Assembly: GCA_031553565.1 (NCBI GenBank)
Contig: JAVBLK010000011.1
Span: forward strand, 1-32,659
DNA from: JAVBLK01 sp031553565
GTDB lineage: Bacteria; Bacillota; Clostridia; Christensenellales; DUVY01
Direction: 5' to 3'
Length of the DNA stretch: 32,659 nt
Part shown: one piece after another, positions 15,142 to 23,093 of the stretch
Numbering within the stretch: position 1 is the first letter of the stretch
How the letters are laid out: each line of letters opens with the position of its first letter
The notes under the pieces: generated by a model
Told to the model about the DNA's origin: nothing
The model's input: only the letters and a program-made list of their open reading frames with translations
Database searches by the model: none
Position numbers and translations under genes: made by a program

Positions 15142-16032
15142 TTACTCGTTATTAGCCCCGGCTTCCAGGTTGGCAATTTTCCTTCTGGGCAACAGTAATA
15201 TACGGCTTACCTGCTTTTTATACTCGGCATAGCCGGGGCGGCCGGCCATTCGCTTTTCCATCAGCGGTATGCTGATAAAGACGAACAGCAGGGTGATCGC
15301 AAGGGCTCCTGCGATCGTCAACAGGTTGAAAACGGGGGTTGCCATAATGAAGAAGCCCCACCATAGACAGACCTCGCCCAAATAGTTGGGGTGGCGCGAA
15401 TATTTCCATAGGCCGCTGTCGATACAGCCGCCTGTATTGAGTTTTTTGAAGTCTGCCAGCTGTTTGTCCGCCGTTGTCTGCAGCAGCATGGCAAGGAACG
15501 AAACTGTACAGCCCAGGATCGACAGGCCCGGGTTAAAGCTGCCCGCCGCCATGTATTGCAGGATCGGGATCGTACCGCCGAAAACAAGGATAGTCGGCAT
15601 CATATTGATCCCGCCGAAATTCACTATCTGCCAGATCTTCGGATTTTTCTCTTTCAGCATCACATAGCGCCAGTCCTGCCACTTCAGGTCTGTAAAGCCC
15701 TTTGCCCAATTGACTGTCAAGCGAAACGCCCATGCGGATAGCGGGAGGAGTGCGAACAGGTGATACGCGTTAAAAGGCGTCCCGGTCATTATATAGAAGC
15801 CCGCTATTACTGCCAATGACTGAACGCTCCAATACGGGTCGTACACGCTGGAGTTCTTGATTATTACGCCGTATGCGTATACGATGACAGTGCCGGCAAC
15901 GTCGCCTATAAACAACAGCAGCAGCCAATTTCCGATATAAGGCCTCAGGACGGCGATAACCGCCGCGGCGGCTGCGACCGCCGCGATATAGAGCAGCAGG
16001 ATGATAAGCAGAGAAATGATTTTCTTTTTCAT
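15142..16032 (-). CDS. DUF1295 / isoprenylcysteine methyltransferase-like membrane protein
   Basis: This 296-aa polytopic protein has about seven hydrophobic segments. The C-terminal core motif KYSRHPNYLGEVCLWWG is the hallmark of the DUF1295/steroid 5-alpha-reductase-like/ICMT superfamily, in which this region binds SAM or NADPH. RPGYAEYKKQVSRILLLPRR near the end is also typical. The reaction is unknown. The ATG at 16032 is preferred to the TTG at 16038 because AAGGA is then 9 bases upstream. Its promoter lies at 16074-16102 with a perfect palindrome over the -10 box, suggesting repressor control. Confidence 0.85.
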   Translation of the reverse strand: MKKKIISLLIILLLYIAAVAAAAAVIAVLRPYIGNWLLLLFIGDVAGTVIVYAYGVIIKNSSVYDPYWSVQSLAVIAGFYIMTGTPFNAYHLFALLPLSAWAFRLTVNWAKGFTDLKWQDWRYVMLKEKNPKIWQIVNFGGINMMPTILVFGGTIPILQYMAAGSFNPGLSILGCTVSFLAMLLQTTADKQLADFKKLNTGGCIDSGLWKYSRHPNYLGEVCLWWGFFIMATPVFNLLTIAGALAITLLFVFISIPLMEKRMAGRPGYAEYKKQVSRILLLPRRKIANLEAGANNE

Positions 16033-16065
16033 TTGCAAGGTTCCTTTTATAAAAAATATATAAAG

Positions 16066-16102
16066 ACTGTATAATTATACAGTTTAAAAGCGGATATGAC
16101 AA
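16066..16102 (-). promoter_or_regulatory. Promoter with 18-bp palindromic operator for the DUF1295 gene
   Basis: On the minus strand -35 TTGTCA (16102-16097), 17-base spacer, -10 TATAAT (16079-16074). The -10 box sits inside ACTGTATAATTATACAGT (16066-16083), a perfect 18-bp palindrome, which would place a dimeric repressor over the -10 element. The leader to the ATG at 16032 is about 35 bases. Confidence 0.65.
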
Positions 16103-16139
16103 ATATTTTCCATTGTTTTGTCGGAACTGCCGTATTTCA

Positions 16140-16169
16140 TTGACAAAAAACACTTGGAAAAGGTAAAAT
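16140..16169 (+). promoter_or_regulatory. Promoter upstream of degV
   Basis: -35 TTGACA at 16140-16145 (exact consensus), 18-base spacer, -10 TAAAAT at 16164-16169. It diverges from the DUF1295 promoter. The leader to 16334 is about 160 bases and contains an 8-bp hairpin (16211-16232, GCGTTTTA with TAAAACGC). Confidence 0.6.
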
Positions 16170-16333
16170 GAATGTGCGATAAACATATAAACAGTTATTC
16201 ATACTAAGCAGCGTTTTAGTAATTTAAAACGCGGGTTTGTACTTCACGATTGTTTTGTTTACCGTTTCAATTTGCGGCGCCGTGCCGCGCGGATTTATTG
16301 TGTTCATTTATTATAGGAGAAAAAAAGAAAAGA

Positions 16334-17191
16334 ATGGCGATCAGGATACTGACCGACACTACATGTGACATCGCTTTGTCGCGGCAGCAGGAGCTGGGTA
16401 TAAAGATCTTGCCGATAAGAGTCATATTCGGCGACAAGGAATACATAGAGGGCGTCGATATGACCAAGCAGGAGTTTTTTCAAAAGCTTGCGGCTTGCGA
16501 AAAACTGCCCGGCACCGCGCAGATAACTCCCAGTGAATTCTGCGACTACTTTCAGGAATATCTGGAGGCGGGCGATGAGATCGTGTGCATGCTGATCTCC
16601 TCGGAATTGAGCGGTACGCACAACAACGTGCATATTGCGAAAAACATGCTGATCGAGCAGGGCGCGGGCGGCGAGAGGATACATATTGTCGATACGAAAG
16701 CCGTTACGTTCAGTTTGGGCCTGCTGGTGCTTGAGGCCGTGAAATTAAGGGCAACGGGTATGCCGGCTGCGGCTCTTTGCGCCGAGCTAAACGAGATCCG
16801 CAAGAAAATAAGGCTGTGGGCGGTCGTCGATACCTTGAAATTTTTAAAGATGGGCGGCAGGCTTTCGGGCGCGGCGGCTGTCGTAGGCACGCTCTTAAAT
16901 ATCAAGCCGGTCATTACGGTGCGCGACGGGCAGGTGCATTCGCTGACAAAGGGCAAGGGATACAGAAAGGCAATGCAGCTGCTGCTGGAAATCATGGAAA
17001 AGCATCCGATCGATTACGGCCGGAACATTACCTTCGGCGCGTCGGACAGCCCGGAAATGCTGGAGGCCGCGATCCGTGACATTACGGCGGTATATCCGGA
17101 AATAAAACAATATGCTGCGCTGGAGATCGGTTCGGTGGTGGGGACGCATATCGGCCCAAGGTGCGCCGGGATAGCTTATTTCGAGAAATAA
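16334..17191 (+). CDS. DegV family fatty-acid-binding protein
   Basis: DegV proteins bind a fatty acid and, in Firmicutes, act as carriers (FakB-type) that present it to fatty acid kinase FakA. The N-terminus IRILTDTTCDI, the central SSELSGTHNNV and the middle segment KMGGRLSGAAAVVGTLLNIKP are characteristic. The length (285 aa) is right. The ATG at 16334 follows TAGGAG with a 14-base spacing, somewhat long. No fakA is nearby. A strong terminator follows at 17294-17327. Confidence 0.92.
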   Translation: MAIRILTDTTCDIALSRQQELGIKILPIRVIFGDKEYIEGVDMTKQEFFQKLAACEKLPGTAQITPSEFCDYFQEYLEAGDEIVCMLISSELSGTHNNVHIAKNMLIEQGAGGERIHIVDTKAVTFSLGLLVLEAVKLRATGMPAAALCAELNEIRKKIRLWAVVDTLKFLKMGGRLSGAAAVVGTLLNIKPVITVRDGQVHSLTKGKGYRKAMQLLLEIMEKHPIDYGRNITFGASDSPEMLEAAIRDITAVYPEIKQYAALEIGSVVGTHIGPRCAGIAYFEK

Positions 17192-17293
17192 TATTTCTTC
17201 ACTTAACGGCCCCTTTAGCGTTTGCGAAAAAATGGACGCCCGTCGCGGGAAGGGCAAGTCTGTTCTTTCAATGCAGGGCGGCTTTAAAACTGT

Positions 17294-17327
17294 CAGAAAA
17301 CGCAGATATCGCGTTTTCTGATTTTTC
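17294..17327 (+). terminator. Terminator after degV
   Basis: CAGAAAACGC (17294-17303) and GCGTTTTCTG (17311-17320) form a perfect 10-bp stem with a 7-base loop, followed by ATTTTTC. Confidence 0.8.
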
Positions 17328-17374
17328 TATAGCGTGTTTAACGCGCAAATTCTCGTAAAACACAATGGAAACAT

Positions 17375-17403
17375 TTGTAATAAGCAGTGTTTCCTTATAT
17401 AAT
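17375..17403 (+). promoter_or_regulatory. Promoter of lepA, -10 box 8 bases before ATG
   Basis: -35 TTGTAA at 17375-17380, exactly 17-base spacer, -10 TATAAT at 17398-17403. The ATG is at 17412, so the mRNA would be leaderless or nearly so. GGAAG lies between the two but would hardly be in the transcript. Confidence 0.65.
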
Positions 17404-17411
17404 GGAAGTAT

Positions 17412-19220
17412 ATGAGCCAGAAAGATAAACAGCTTATCAGGAATTTTTGTATAATCGCGCATATCGACCACGGTAAATCGACATTGGCCGACAGGCTGAT
17501 CGAGCTTACGCATACCGTGGCAAAGCGCGACCTTACCGCGCAGCTGCTGGACAGTATGGAGCTGGAGCGCGAGCGGGGCATCACCATCAAGCTGACGCCC
17601 GTCCGGATGTTCTACGAAAAGGACGGCAAGACGTACACCCTGAACCTTATCGATACGCCCGGGCACGTAGACTTTACCTATGAAGTCTCGCGCTCGTTAC
17701 GCGCCTGCGAGGGCGCGGTTTTGGTCGTGGACGCGGCGCAGGGGATCGAGGCGCAGACGCTTGCCAACGTTTACCTTGCGCTTGACAATAATCTGGAGAT
17801 CCTGCCCGTCATCAACAAGATCGACCTGCCGAGCGCCCAGCCCGATATCGTGGCAAAGGAGATCGAGGACGTGATAGGCCTGTCCGCGATGGACGCGCCA
17901 AAAATCAGTGCGAAGGCCGGCATAAATATCGAGGAAGTATTGAGCCGTATAATCGAAACCGTCCCGCCGCCGAAGGGCGACGATTCCGCGCCGCTTTCCG
18001 CGCTTATTTTCGACAGCTATTACGATAATTTCAAGGGCGCGATATGCTTTGTGCGTATTGTGGACGGCACGGTGAAACAGGGTACCAGGATCCGAATGAT
18101 GTCCACAGGTAAGGAGTTCGACGTAACCGAGGTCGGCATATTCAACCCAAGCGTCGTTCCGGTGGCGTCGCTGTCGGCGGGTGAGGTCGGATATGTCGCC
18201 GCCAGTATCAAGAACGTGTCCGAGACTGCGCCCGGCGATACGATAACTGACGCGGCAAATCCGGCTAAGGCGCCGCTGCCCGGTTATAAAAAAGTGCAGC
18301 CGGTCGTTTTCAGCGGCGTTTTCCCCGTGGACGGCAGCCGGTACGGCGACCTGAAGGAGGCGCTGGAAAAGCTGAAGCTGAACGACGCGTCGCTCTCTTA
18401 CGAGCCGGAGACGTCGAACGCTTTAGGCTTCGGCTTCCGCTGCGGCTTCCTGGGGCTTCTGCATATGGAGATCATACAGGAGCGTTTAGAGCGCGAGTTC
18501 GACATCGACCTTATTACCACCGCGCCCAGCGTCTCTTACCACGTTATGAAAAACAGCGGCGAGGTTTCTGACGTATCCAATCCCGCAAATCTGCCCGACC
18601 CGACCGAAATAGCGATGATGGAGGAGCCGGTCGTCACCGCCAATATCTATACGCCGCCCGAATACGTCGGCGCGATCATGGAGCTGTGCCAGGAAAAGCG
18701 CGGCACGTATACCGACATGCAGTACCTGGACAAGACGCGCGTGGAATTACATTACGAAATACCCTTGAACGAGATCGTATACGACTTTTTTGACAGCTTA
18801 AAGAGCCGCACCAGGGGCTATGCCTCGCTGGATTACGAGATCAAGGGATATAAGGAAAGCGACCTTATCAAAATGGACATCCTGTTAAACGGCGAGGTCT
18901 GCGACGCGCTGAGTATGATAGTGCACCGCGAGAAAGCGTACGCAAGGGGCAGGATCATCTGCGAAAAGCTGAAGGACGTTATCCCGCGCCAGATGTTCGA
19001 GATCCCCGTACAGGCGGCGATCGGCAATAAGATAATCGCGCGCGAAACCGTAAAAGCAATGCGTAAAGACGTCCTTGCAAAATGCTACGGCGGCGATATC
19101 TCGCGCAAAAAGAAGCTGCTGGAAAAACAAAAGGAAGGCAAAAAGCGCATGCGGCAGTTCGGCAGCGTGGAGCTGCCCAGCGAGGCGTTCATGTCGGTTT
19201 TGAAGCTGGATACAAAATGA
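17412..19220 (+). CDS. lepA: Elongation factor 4 (LepA), ribosome-associated GTPase
   Basis: This translational GTPase binds the ribosome and helps with stalled or back-translocating complexes and initiation. The GTPase domain shows AHIDHGKSTLADR (G1), the switch RGITIKL (G2), DTPGHVDF (G3) and NKIDLP (G4). It continues through the EF-G-like domains to the LepA-specific C-terminal domain ending RKKKLLEKQKEGKKRMRQFG. The length (602 aa) is standard. The stop overlaps the start of hemW (ATGA). Both lie downstream of the short-leader promoter at 17375-17403. Confidence 0.97.
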   Translation: MSQKDKQLIRNFCIIAHIDHGKSTLADRLIELTHTVAKRDLTAQLLDSMELERERGITIKLTPVRMFYEKDGKTYTLNLIDTPGHVDFTYEVSRSLRACEGAVLVVDAAQGIEAQTLANVYLALDNNLEILPVINKIDLPSAQPDIVAKEIEDVIGLSAMDAPKISAKAGINIEEVLSRIIETVPPPKGDDSAPLSALIFDSYYDNFKGAICFVRIVDGTVKQGTRIRMMSTGKEFDVTEVGIFNPSVVPVASLSAGEVGYVAASIKNVSETAPGDTITDAANPAKAPLPGYKKVQPVVFSGVFPVDGSRYGDLKEALEKLKLNDASLSYEPETSNALGFGFRCGFLGLLHMEIIQERLEREFDIDLITTAPSVSYHVMKNSGEVSDVSNPANLPDPTEIAMMEEPVVTANIYTPPEYVGAIMELCQEKRGTYTDMQYLDKTRVELHYEIPLNEIVYDFFDSLKSRTRGYASLDYEIKGYKESDLIKMDILLNGEVCDALSMIVHREKAYARGRIICEKLKDVIPRQMFEIPVQAAIGNKIIARETVKAMRKDVLAKCYGGDISRKKKLLEKQKEGKKRMRQFGSVELPSEAFMSVLKLDTK

Positions 19221-20443
19221 TTCCGGATGCAGGATCAAAAAAAGCCGCGTCCGCAGGTCGGGCGCCAATCGAAAACCTTGGATTGTATTTCCATATACCT
19301 TTCTGCAGGTCGAAATGCGGCTATTGCAGCTTCGTATCCGGCACAGACTTCTCAAAAATGCCCGAATACCACAAAAGTATTCTCGAAAACGTCGATTTAT
19401 ACAGTACTTTATTCCAAAAAAAGCTTATCAACAGCATATATTTCGGGGGCGGAACGCCGTCGGTTTATTTTAACGGCGGTATCGCGGATATATTAAGCGC
19501 CGTAAGGCGTTCCTTTAGGCTGTCGGACGATTGTGAAATAACGGCTGAAGCCAATCCGGAAAGCCTTACGCGCGGCAAGGCGGCTGAATGGGCGGCGGCC
19601 GGAATAAACAGGGTGTCGGTCGGCATGCAGTCCGCGGATGATAAAACCCTTGCTTTGATAGGCCGCCCGCACAAAACAGACGATTTTTTTAAGGCGTATG
19701 AGGCTGCGGTTTGCGCGGGGATCAGGAATATAAGCGCCGATATCATGCTCGGCCTGCCGGGGCAAACGATAAACGATATTGAGAAAACCATAAAAGTACT
19801 CTATAAATTGCCATATTTAAGACATCTTTCGGTTTACGCGCTGAAATTGGAGCCGGGGACGCCGATGTTTTCGCGCTTTAGCAGCGATTGTATGATCCGG
19901 AGTGCAGACAATAATGGATCAAGCGCGGCTGTAAATAAGGCTTTATGCGTCGAGCCGCCGTTGCCGGACGAAGACCTGGCCGCCGACATGTACGATGCTG
20001 CGCACAAGCTGTTGGTGCAAGCTGGATTTTTAAGGTACGAGGTTTCTAATTTTGCAGTGCCGGGCTTTGAGTGCCGTCACAACCTGAAATATTGGGATCT
20101 TGACAAATACCTTGGCATCGGCGTTGCGGCGCATTCATTTTACGGCGGGAAAAGGTATGCGGAAACGGACGACATCGATAAATTTATCGCCGGGCAAAAA
20201 CCGGTTTGCTTTGCGCTGAATCCTGAAGATATCCATACAGAATATATCATGCTTAAATCACGGCTGGAAAACGGGATAGATTTAAACGAATTCAAGCAAA
20301 AATTCGGCTATGACCTTGCCGCCGCGGCCGGCGCCGGTTTTCTTATCCGGCACGGCCTCATATTAATTGAAAGCGGCAGGCTGAAGATTGCCCCCGGAAA
20401 GTTTTACGTTATGAATTCGATTATCCTTAAACTGCTTGAATAA
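19217..20443 (+). CDS. hemW: HemW-type radical SAM protein
   Basis: HemW is a haem-binding radical SAM protein related to coproporphyrinogen dehydrogenase HemN. It is thought to act as a haem chaperone. The cluster motif CRSKCGYC (Cys30, Cys34, Cys37 from this start) is preceded by LGLYFHIPF. GGGTPS, EANPES and the HemW C-terminal HTH-like domain follow. The length is 408 aa. The ATG at 19217 overlaps the lepA stop (ATGA), the usual lepA-hemW coupling in Firmicutes; the longer reading frame from 19082 would run inside lepA. The residue stretch near 235-250 (SDCMIRSADNNGSSAAVNK) looks like an insertion. hrcA-grpE-dnaK do not follow. Confidence 0.92.
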   Translation: MIPDAGSKKAASAGRAPIENLGLYFHIPFCRSKCGYCSFVSGTDFSKMPEYHKSILENVDLYSTLFQKKLINSIYFGGGTPSVYFNGGIADILSAVRRSFRLSDDCEITAEANPESLTRGKAAEWAAAGINRVSVGMQSADDKTLALIGRPHKTDDFFKAYEAAVCAGIRNISADIMLGLPGQTINDIEKTIKVLYKLPYLRHLSVYALKLEPGTPMFSRFSSDCMIRSADNNGSSAAVNKALCVEPPLPDEDLAADMYDAAHKLLVQAGFLRYEVSNFAVPGFECRHNLKYWDLDKYLGIGVAAHSFYGGKRYAETDDIDKFIAGQKPVCFALNPEDIHTEYIMLKSRLENGIDLNEFKQKFGYDLAAAAGAGFLIRHGLILIESGRLKIAPGKFYVMNSIILKLLE

Positions 20444-20465
20444 GCGGACGGTTTCGGGATGTATG

Positions 20466-20474
20466 TGGTATAAT
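20466..20474 (+). promoter_or_regulatory. Extended -10 promoter for the nitroreductase gene
   Basis: TGGTATAAT matches the extended -10 consensus; the -35 box is poor. It begins 22 bases after the hemW stop and gives a leader of about 25 bases with AAGGAA. Confidence 0.55.
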
Positions 20475-20506
20475 ATTCCAAACGAATAAGGAACAATAGA
20501 TAAATC

Positions 20507-21061
20507 ATGGATAACGAGGTTTTAAAGGCTATCCGCGACAGGCGGTCATGCCGCGCATTCAAGGATACAAAGCTTTCAAAGGAACAGGTCGGCGCGCTGA
20601 TCCTGGCCGCGCTTTGTGCGCCCACGGGCGGCAATATGCGCGGCGTGCACGTTTCGGCTGTTACGGATGCAGGTGTGATCGAGGAAATGGAGCAGGGGAT
20701 CGTCGCGATACTTCAGGCGACAAAGAACGAGTCCATGCTGAAGAAGCTTGCCGTCCACAACCACAAGGCGTTTTATAACGCGCCGGTCGTTTTTTTTCTG
20801 TCCGTCGGCAACAAGATCACGCCGCAGCTGGACGCGGGGATATGCGCGCAGACTCTCGCGCTGGCGGCGCATTCGCTCGGCCTTGGCAGCGTTATACTGG
20901 CCTCGCCCGCAATGCTGTTCGGCATCGACAAAGCTGAATCCTGGAAAGAGAAGCTGCAATTCCCCGACGGCCATAATTTTGCCGTCGCCGTGGCCGTAGG
21001 CCATGCCGCAGATACGGGCGCGCCGCACGAGCCGGATACGGGAAAAGCCGTTATAATATAA
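20507..21061 (+). CDS. Nitroreductase family FMN-dependent oxidoreductase
   Basis: This 184-aa protein has the nitroreductase fold. RDRRSCRAFKD near the N-terminus binds FMN phosphate, LCAPTGGN follows at about 39-46, and HSLGLGSVIL near 124 is the usual second FMN-contact segment. Members reduce nitro compounds, quinones or flavins with NAD(P)H; the substrate here cannot be told. It has its own promoter and ends before a bidirectional terminator at 21169-21201. Confidence 0.88.
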   Translation: MDNEVLKAIRDRRSCRAFKDTKLSKEQVGALILAALCAPTGGNMRGVHVSAVTDAGVIEEMEQGIVAILQATKNESMLKKLAVHNHKAFYNAPVVFFLSVGNKITPQLDAGICAQTLALAAHSLGLGSVILASPAMLFGIDKAESWKEKLQFPDGHNFAVAVAVGHAADTGAPHEPDTGKAVII

Positions 21062-21168
21062 GTTTATAATTTTACCGAAAATTAAGAAAACTGCACAATT
21101 TTGATGCTTTATGTAACAGCTATATTAGACATGAGAGATTTGATTTTTGTCGATTTTTTCTATAACGA

Positions 21169-21201
21169 AAAAAGAGCGTCCGGTTTGGGGGCGCTCTTTT
21201 T
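21169..21201. terminator. Bidirectional terminator between nitroreductase and cotF-like genes
   Basis: AAAAAGAGCG (21169-21178) pairs perfectly with CGCTCTTTTT (21192-21201), extended inward by TCC/GGG. T-rich tails are present on both strands, suiting the two convergent genes. Confidence 0.85.
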
Positions 21202-21230
21202 CTTATAGATGTAATTTAACTTGAAATGTT

Positions 21231-21506
21231 TCAGGACAGCTGCTGAGAGATCCCGCTGAATTTCTTTTTTGCCTGCTGGACCTCGGTGGCGGGCGCTTCC
21301 TTGACAGGGTACATGTCGCGCGTATTCATCGTATTAAAAACGCCGTACTGGCCGTCCGCGCTGTCCTTAAGGTTTTTGCTTAAAACGCCTCTTAAGTTTT
21401 CGCAGGACGCCTCGATCAGGTAGCTGGCATAAGTTTTTACAATGTCTTTTTCAAGTACAAGGATATCCTGAAGCATATCCTTTTCTGTCATAATGTTTCC
21501 GGTCAT
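21231..21506 (-). CDS. CotF family spore coat protein
   Basis: This 91-aa helical protein starts MTGNIMTEKDMLQDILVLEKDI. It matches the short clostridial CotF/ferritin-like coat proteins, which typically begin MTEKDxLxDxLxxEK and end with a Pro/Gln-rich tail. It is expected on the spore coat or in the mother cell. AAGGAGAAC lies just upstream of the ATG. It pairs with the 67-aa gene at 21758-21961 on the same strand, a common arrangement in Clostridia. A dispersed repeat (21609-21731) now separates them. Confidence 0.8.
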   Translation of the reverse strand: MTGNIMTEKDMLQDILVLEKDIVKTYASYLIEASCENLRGVLSKNLKDSADGQYGVFNTMNTRDMYPVKEAPATEVQQAKKKFSGISQQLS

Positions 21507-21608
21507 AATGTTCTCCTTTTTTTAGTTTGATTTTTGCCTTGATTCAGATTGGTTTTTGCATGAAAGGTTAAATGCCTCGCTTTAAGGCGAATATTCAACT
21601 GGTCATTG

Positions 21609-21731
21609 TCATTGCGAGGAGCCGTTGGCGGCCGGGACATTGTAAAATGCATTCGGCGGCGTCGCGGCAATCCAGGAAGAAAATCGGGGCTGTAAACCGG
21701 ATCGCGCTGCATTGAGGCTACCCGCAATGAC
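21609..21731. repeat. Dispersed GTCATTGCGAGGAG-type repeat
   Basis: It starts with GTCATTGCGAGGAG (21609-21622), contains GCGGCAATCC (21664-21673) and ends in CGCAATGAC, the complement of the start, giving 9-bp terminal inverted repeats. From memory, repeats beginning this way are widespread intergenic palindromes in many bacterial genomes. It lies between the two spore coat genes; the reading frame through it is not a gene. Confidence 0.7.
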
Positions 21732-21757
21732 GGCGATGATAGATCTGAATATAGCTG

Positions 21758-21961
21758 CTATTCATGTGTGTTCAGATAATTGTACAGCGACGTAAAGCGT
21801 GTTCTGTGGCTGTTGGCAAGGTCGGTACACTGTTTTTTCAGCGCGGCGTCCTTGAATTGTCCCGAATAAAGCTCGCATTTCTTATAGGCCAGCTCCTCGA
21901 TAAGCATAAGCTCGGACAAAACTTCCAGGTTCTTTGCGGCAAGCTTAGGTTTTGTAGGCAT
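21758..21961 (-). CDS. Small helical spore-coat-associated protein (CotF partner)
   Basis: This 67-aa protein begins with a basic Pro/Lys segment and then forms a two-helix hairpin pattern with Cys34 and Cys51 or so. Genes of this size and kind commonly precede short cotF genes in Clostridia; I assign it by that context and by the ferritin-like helical pattern. GGAGG lies 8 bases before the ATG. It is upstream of the CotF gene and probably was co-transcribed with it before the repeat at 21609-21731 arrived. Confidence 0.65.
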   Translation of the reverse strand: MPTKPKLAAKNLEVLSELMLIEELAYKKCELYSGQFKDAALKKQCTDLANSHRTRFTSLYNYLNTHE

Positions 21962-22063
21962 AATTTTTTCCTCCGTTTTTTTCTTGGGCGCGTAAAAATC
22001 GCGCCGTCTTAAACTATTATCTGCGGTAAAGCGTTAAAATATGCGCGTAAATACTGATTTTTT

Positions 22064-22223
22064 AGTAAATGTTGAATAAATGAGGTTAATTTAGAGCAAG
22101 TATTTTTAAGGCAGAAAACGGCTTGTTTTTGAAGCAAATAGTAGAACTATTGGCAAAAAAAGAAGACGTTTTCAGGCGAAAAAGACGCCGCTGTAAATTA
22201 CATCGAATTAATCAGCGTTTACT
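22064..22223. repeat. Hairpin repeat copy B (inverted relative to copy A)
   Basis: Terminal repeats are 22064-22079 and 22208-22223. Its reverse complement is close to 90% identical by eye to copy A over the whole 160 bp. The right end continues into a perfect small palindrome, CGTTTACT-T-AGTAAACG (22216-22232), as if a second element end abuts it. It lies 24 bases before the first codon of the N-terminally truncated Sir2 gene, so its insertion, or a deletion next to it, probably removed the 5' part of that gene. Confidence 0.85.
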
Positions 22224-22246
22224 TAGTAAACGTTTGTTATTGCATC

Positions 22247-22927
22247 ATGAGCGGCTTTTGGGTGACAACAATAAACGAAAGGAATAAAGCGGCTTATTGG
22301 GGATTTTGGGCAAAGCACATTTTTCATATCCGTTATGAGCCGCAGGCGTTACAGCCGTATAAGGACTTATGTAAAATCATAGGCGGAAAGAAGCATTTTA
22401 TTTGTTCCACCAACGTAGACGGACAGCTTGAAAAAGCAGGATTTAACCGGGACAAGATATTTGCGCCGCAAGGTGATTACGCTTTGCTTCAATGCCGGAC
22501 AGCTTGCACCGACGAGGTATATGATAATCATGCAGCTATAGACTCCATGCTGGCAAACATGAGAACGCCGCTCGAAGTGCGGGAATCAGATATTCCGCGC
22601 TGTCCTCATTGCGGCGATTTTCTGGTACCGAATCTGCGGTGCGATGGAAATTTTGTTGAAAAGCCGCATATAGCAAACTACCCGAACTACGAAGATTACA
22701 TTATAGGAGCAGAGAATAAGAATCTTGTCCTGTTAGAGATCGGCGTCGGGTTTAATACCCCGGTCATTATACGCTATCCGTTTGAGCAGATAGCAAGTCA
22801 ATTTAAAAACGCAACTTTAGTCAGGATAAACAGAGAAGACGCCTTTATACAAAAAGGGATAGAGAATAAGTCAATATCTATACAGGCGGATGCCGCACAG
22901 GTTTTGAAAGATGTTTTGGGTTGCTAA
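22247..22927 (+). pseudogene. Sir2-type NAD-dependent deacetylase, N-terminus missing
   Basis: The reading frame (226 aa) matches the Firmicutes Sir2-like family from the SGFW segment onward. It keeps the NAD-contacting STNVDGQ, the zinc Cys pairs CRTAC and CPHCGD...LRC, and LEIGVGFNTPVIIRYPF. Intact relatives have about 70 more N-terminal residues, including the GAGAGxS Rossmann loop essential for NAD binding; nothing like it exists upstream. Copy B of the hairpin repeat occupies that place. No good ribosome binding site precedes the ATG. It is therefore most likely a non-functional remnant, though the rest of the frame is intact, suggesting a recent event. The region 22928-23093 after it holds nothing clear. 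Confidence 0.8.
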
Positions 22928-23093
22928 CTTTTTCAAGCTATGCCGTCGTGCGCCGTATCAGTCCATTTCAAAGCCGTGCAAAAACACTCCTCAAAAAGCC
23001 TTTTTTTATTTCCATAGTCCACTCACGCTATTTGACAGAACATTACTAAGGTTGCAAGTGGTAGCATTTATATAAAAAAGGTCAATTGAACCG

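Noticed and set aside
16170..16184. Four-codon upstream reading frame in the degV leader (ATGAATGTGCGATAA)
   Set aside because: It starts within or beside the -10 box, before the predicted transcript start, so it is unlikely to be translated.
21503..21727. Minus-strand reading frame between the spore coat genes
   Set aside because: It lies entirely in the dispersed GTCATTGCGAGGAG repeat and has no ribosome binding site.
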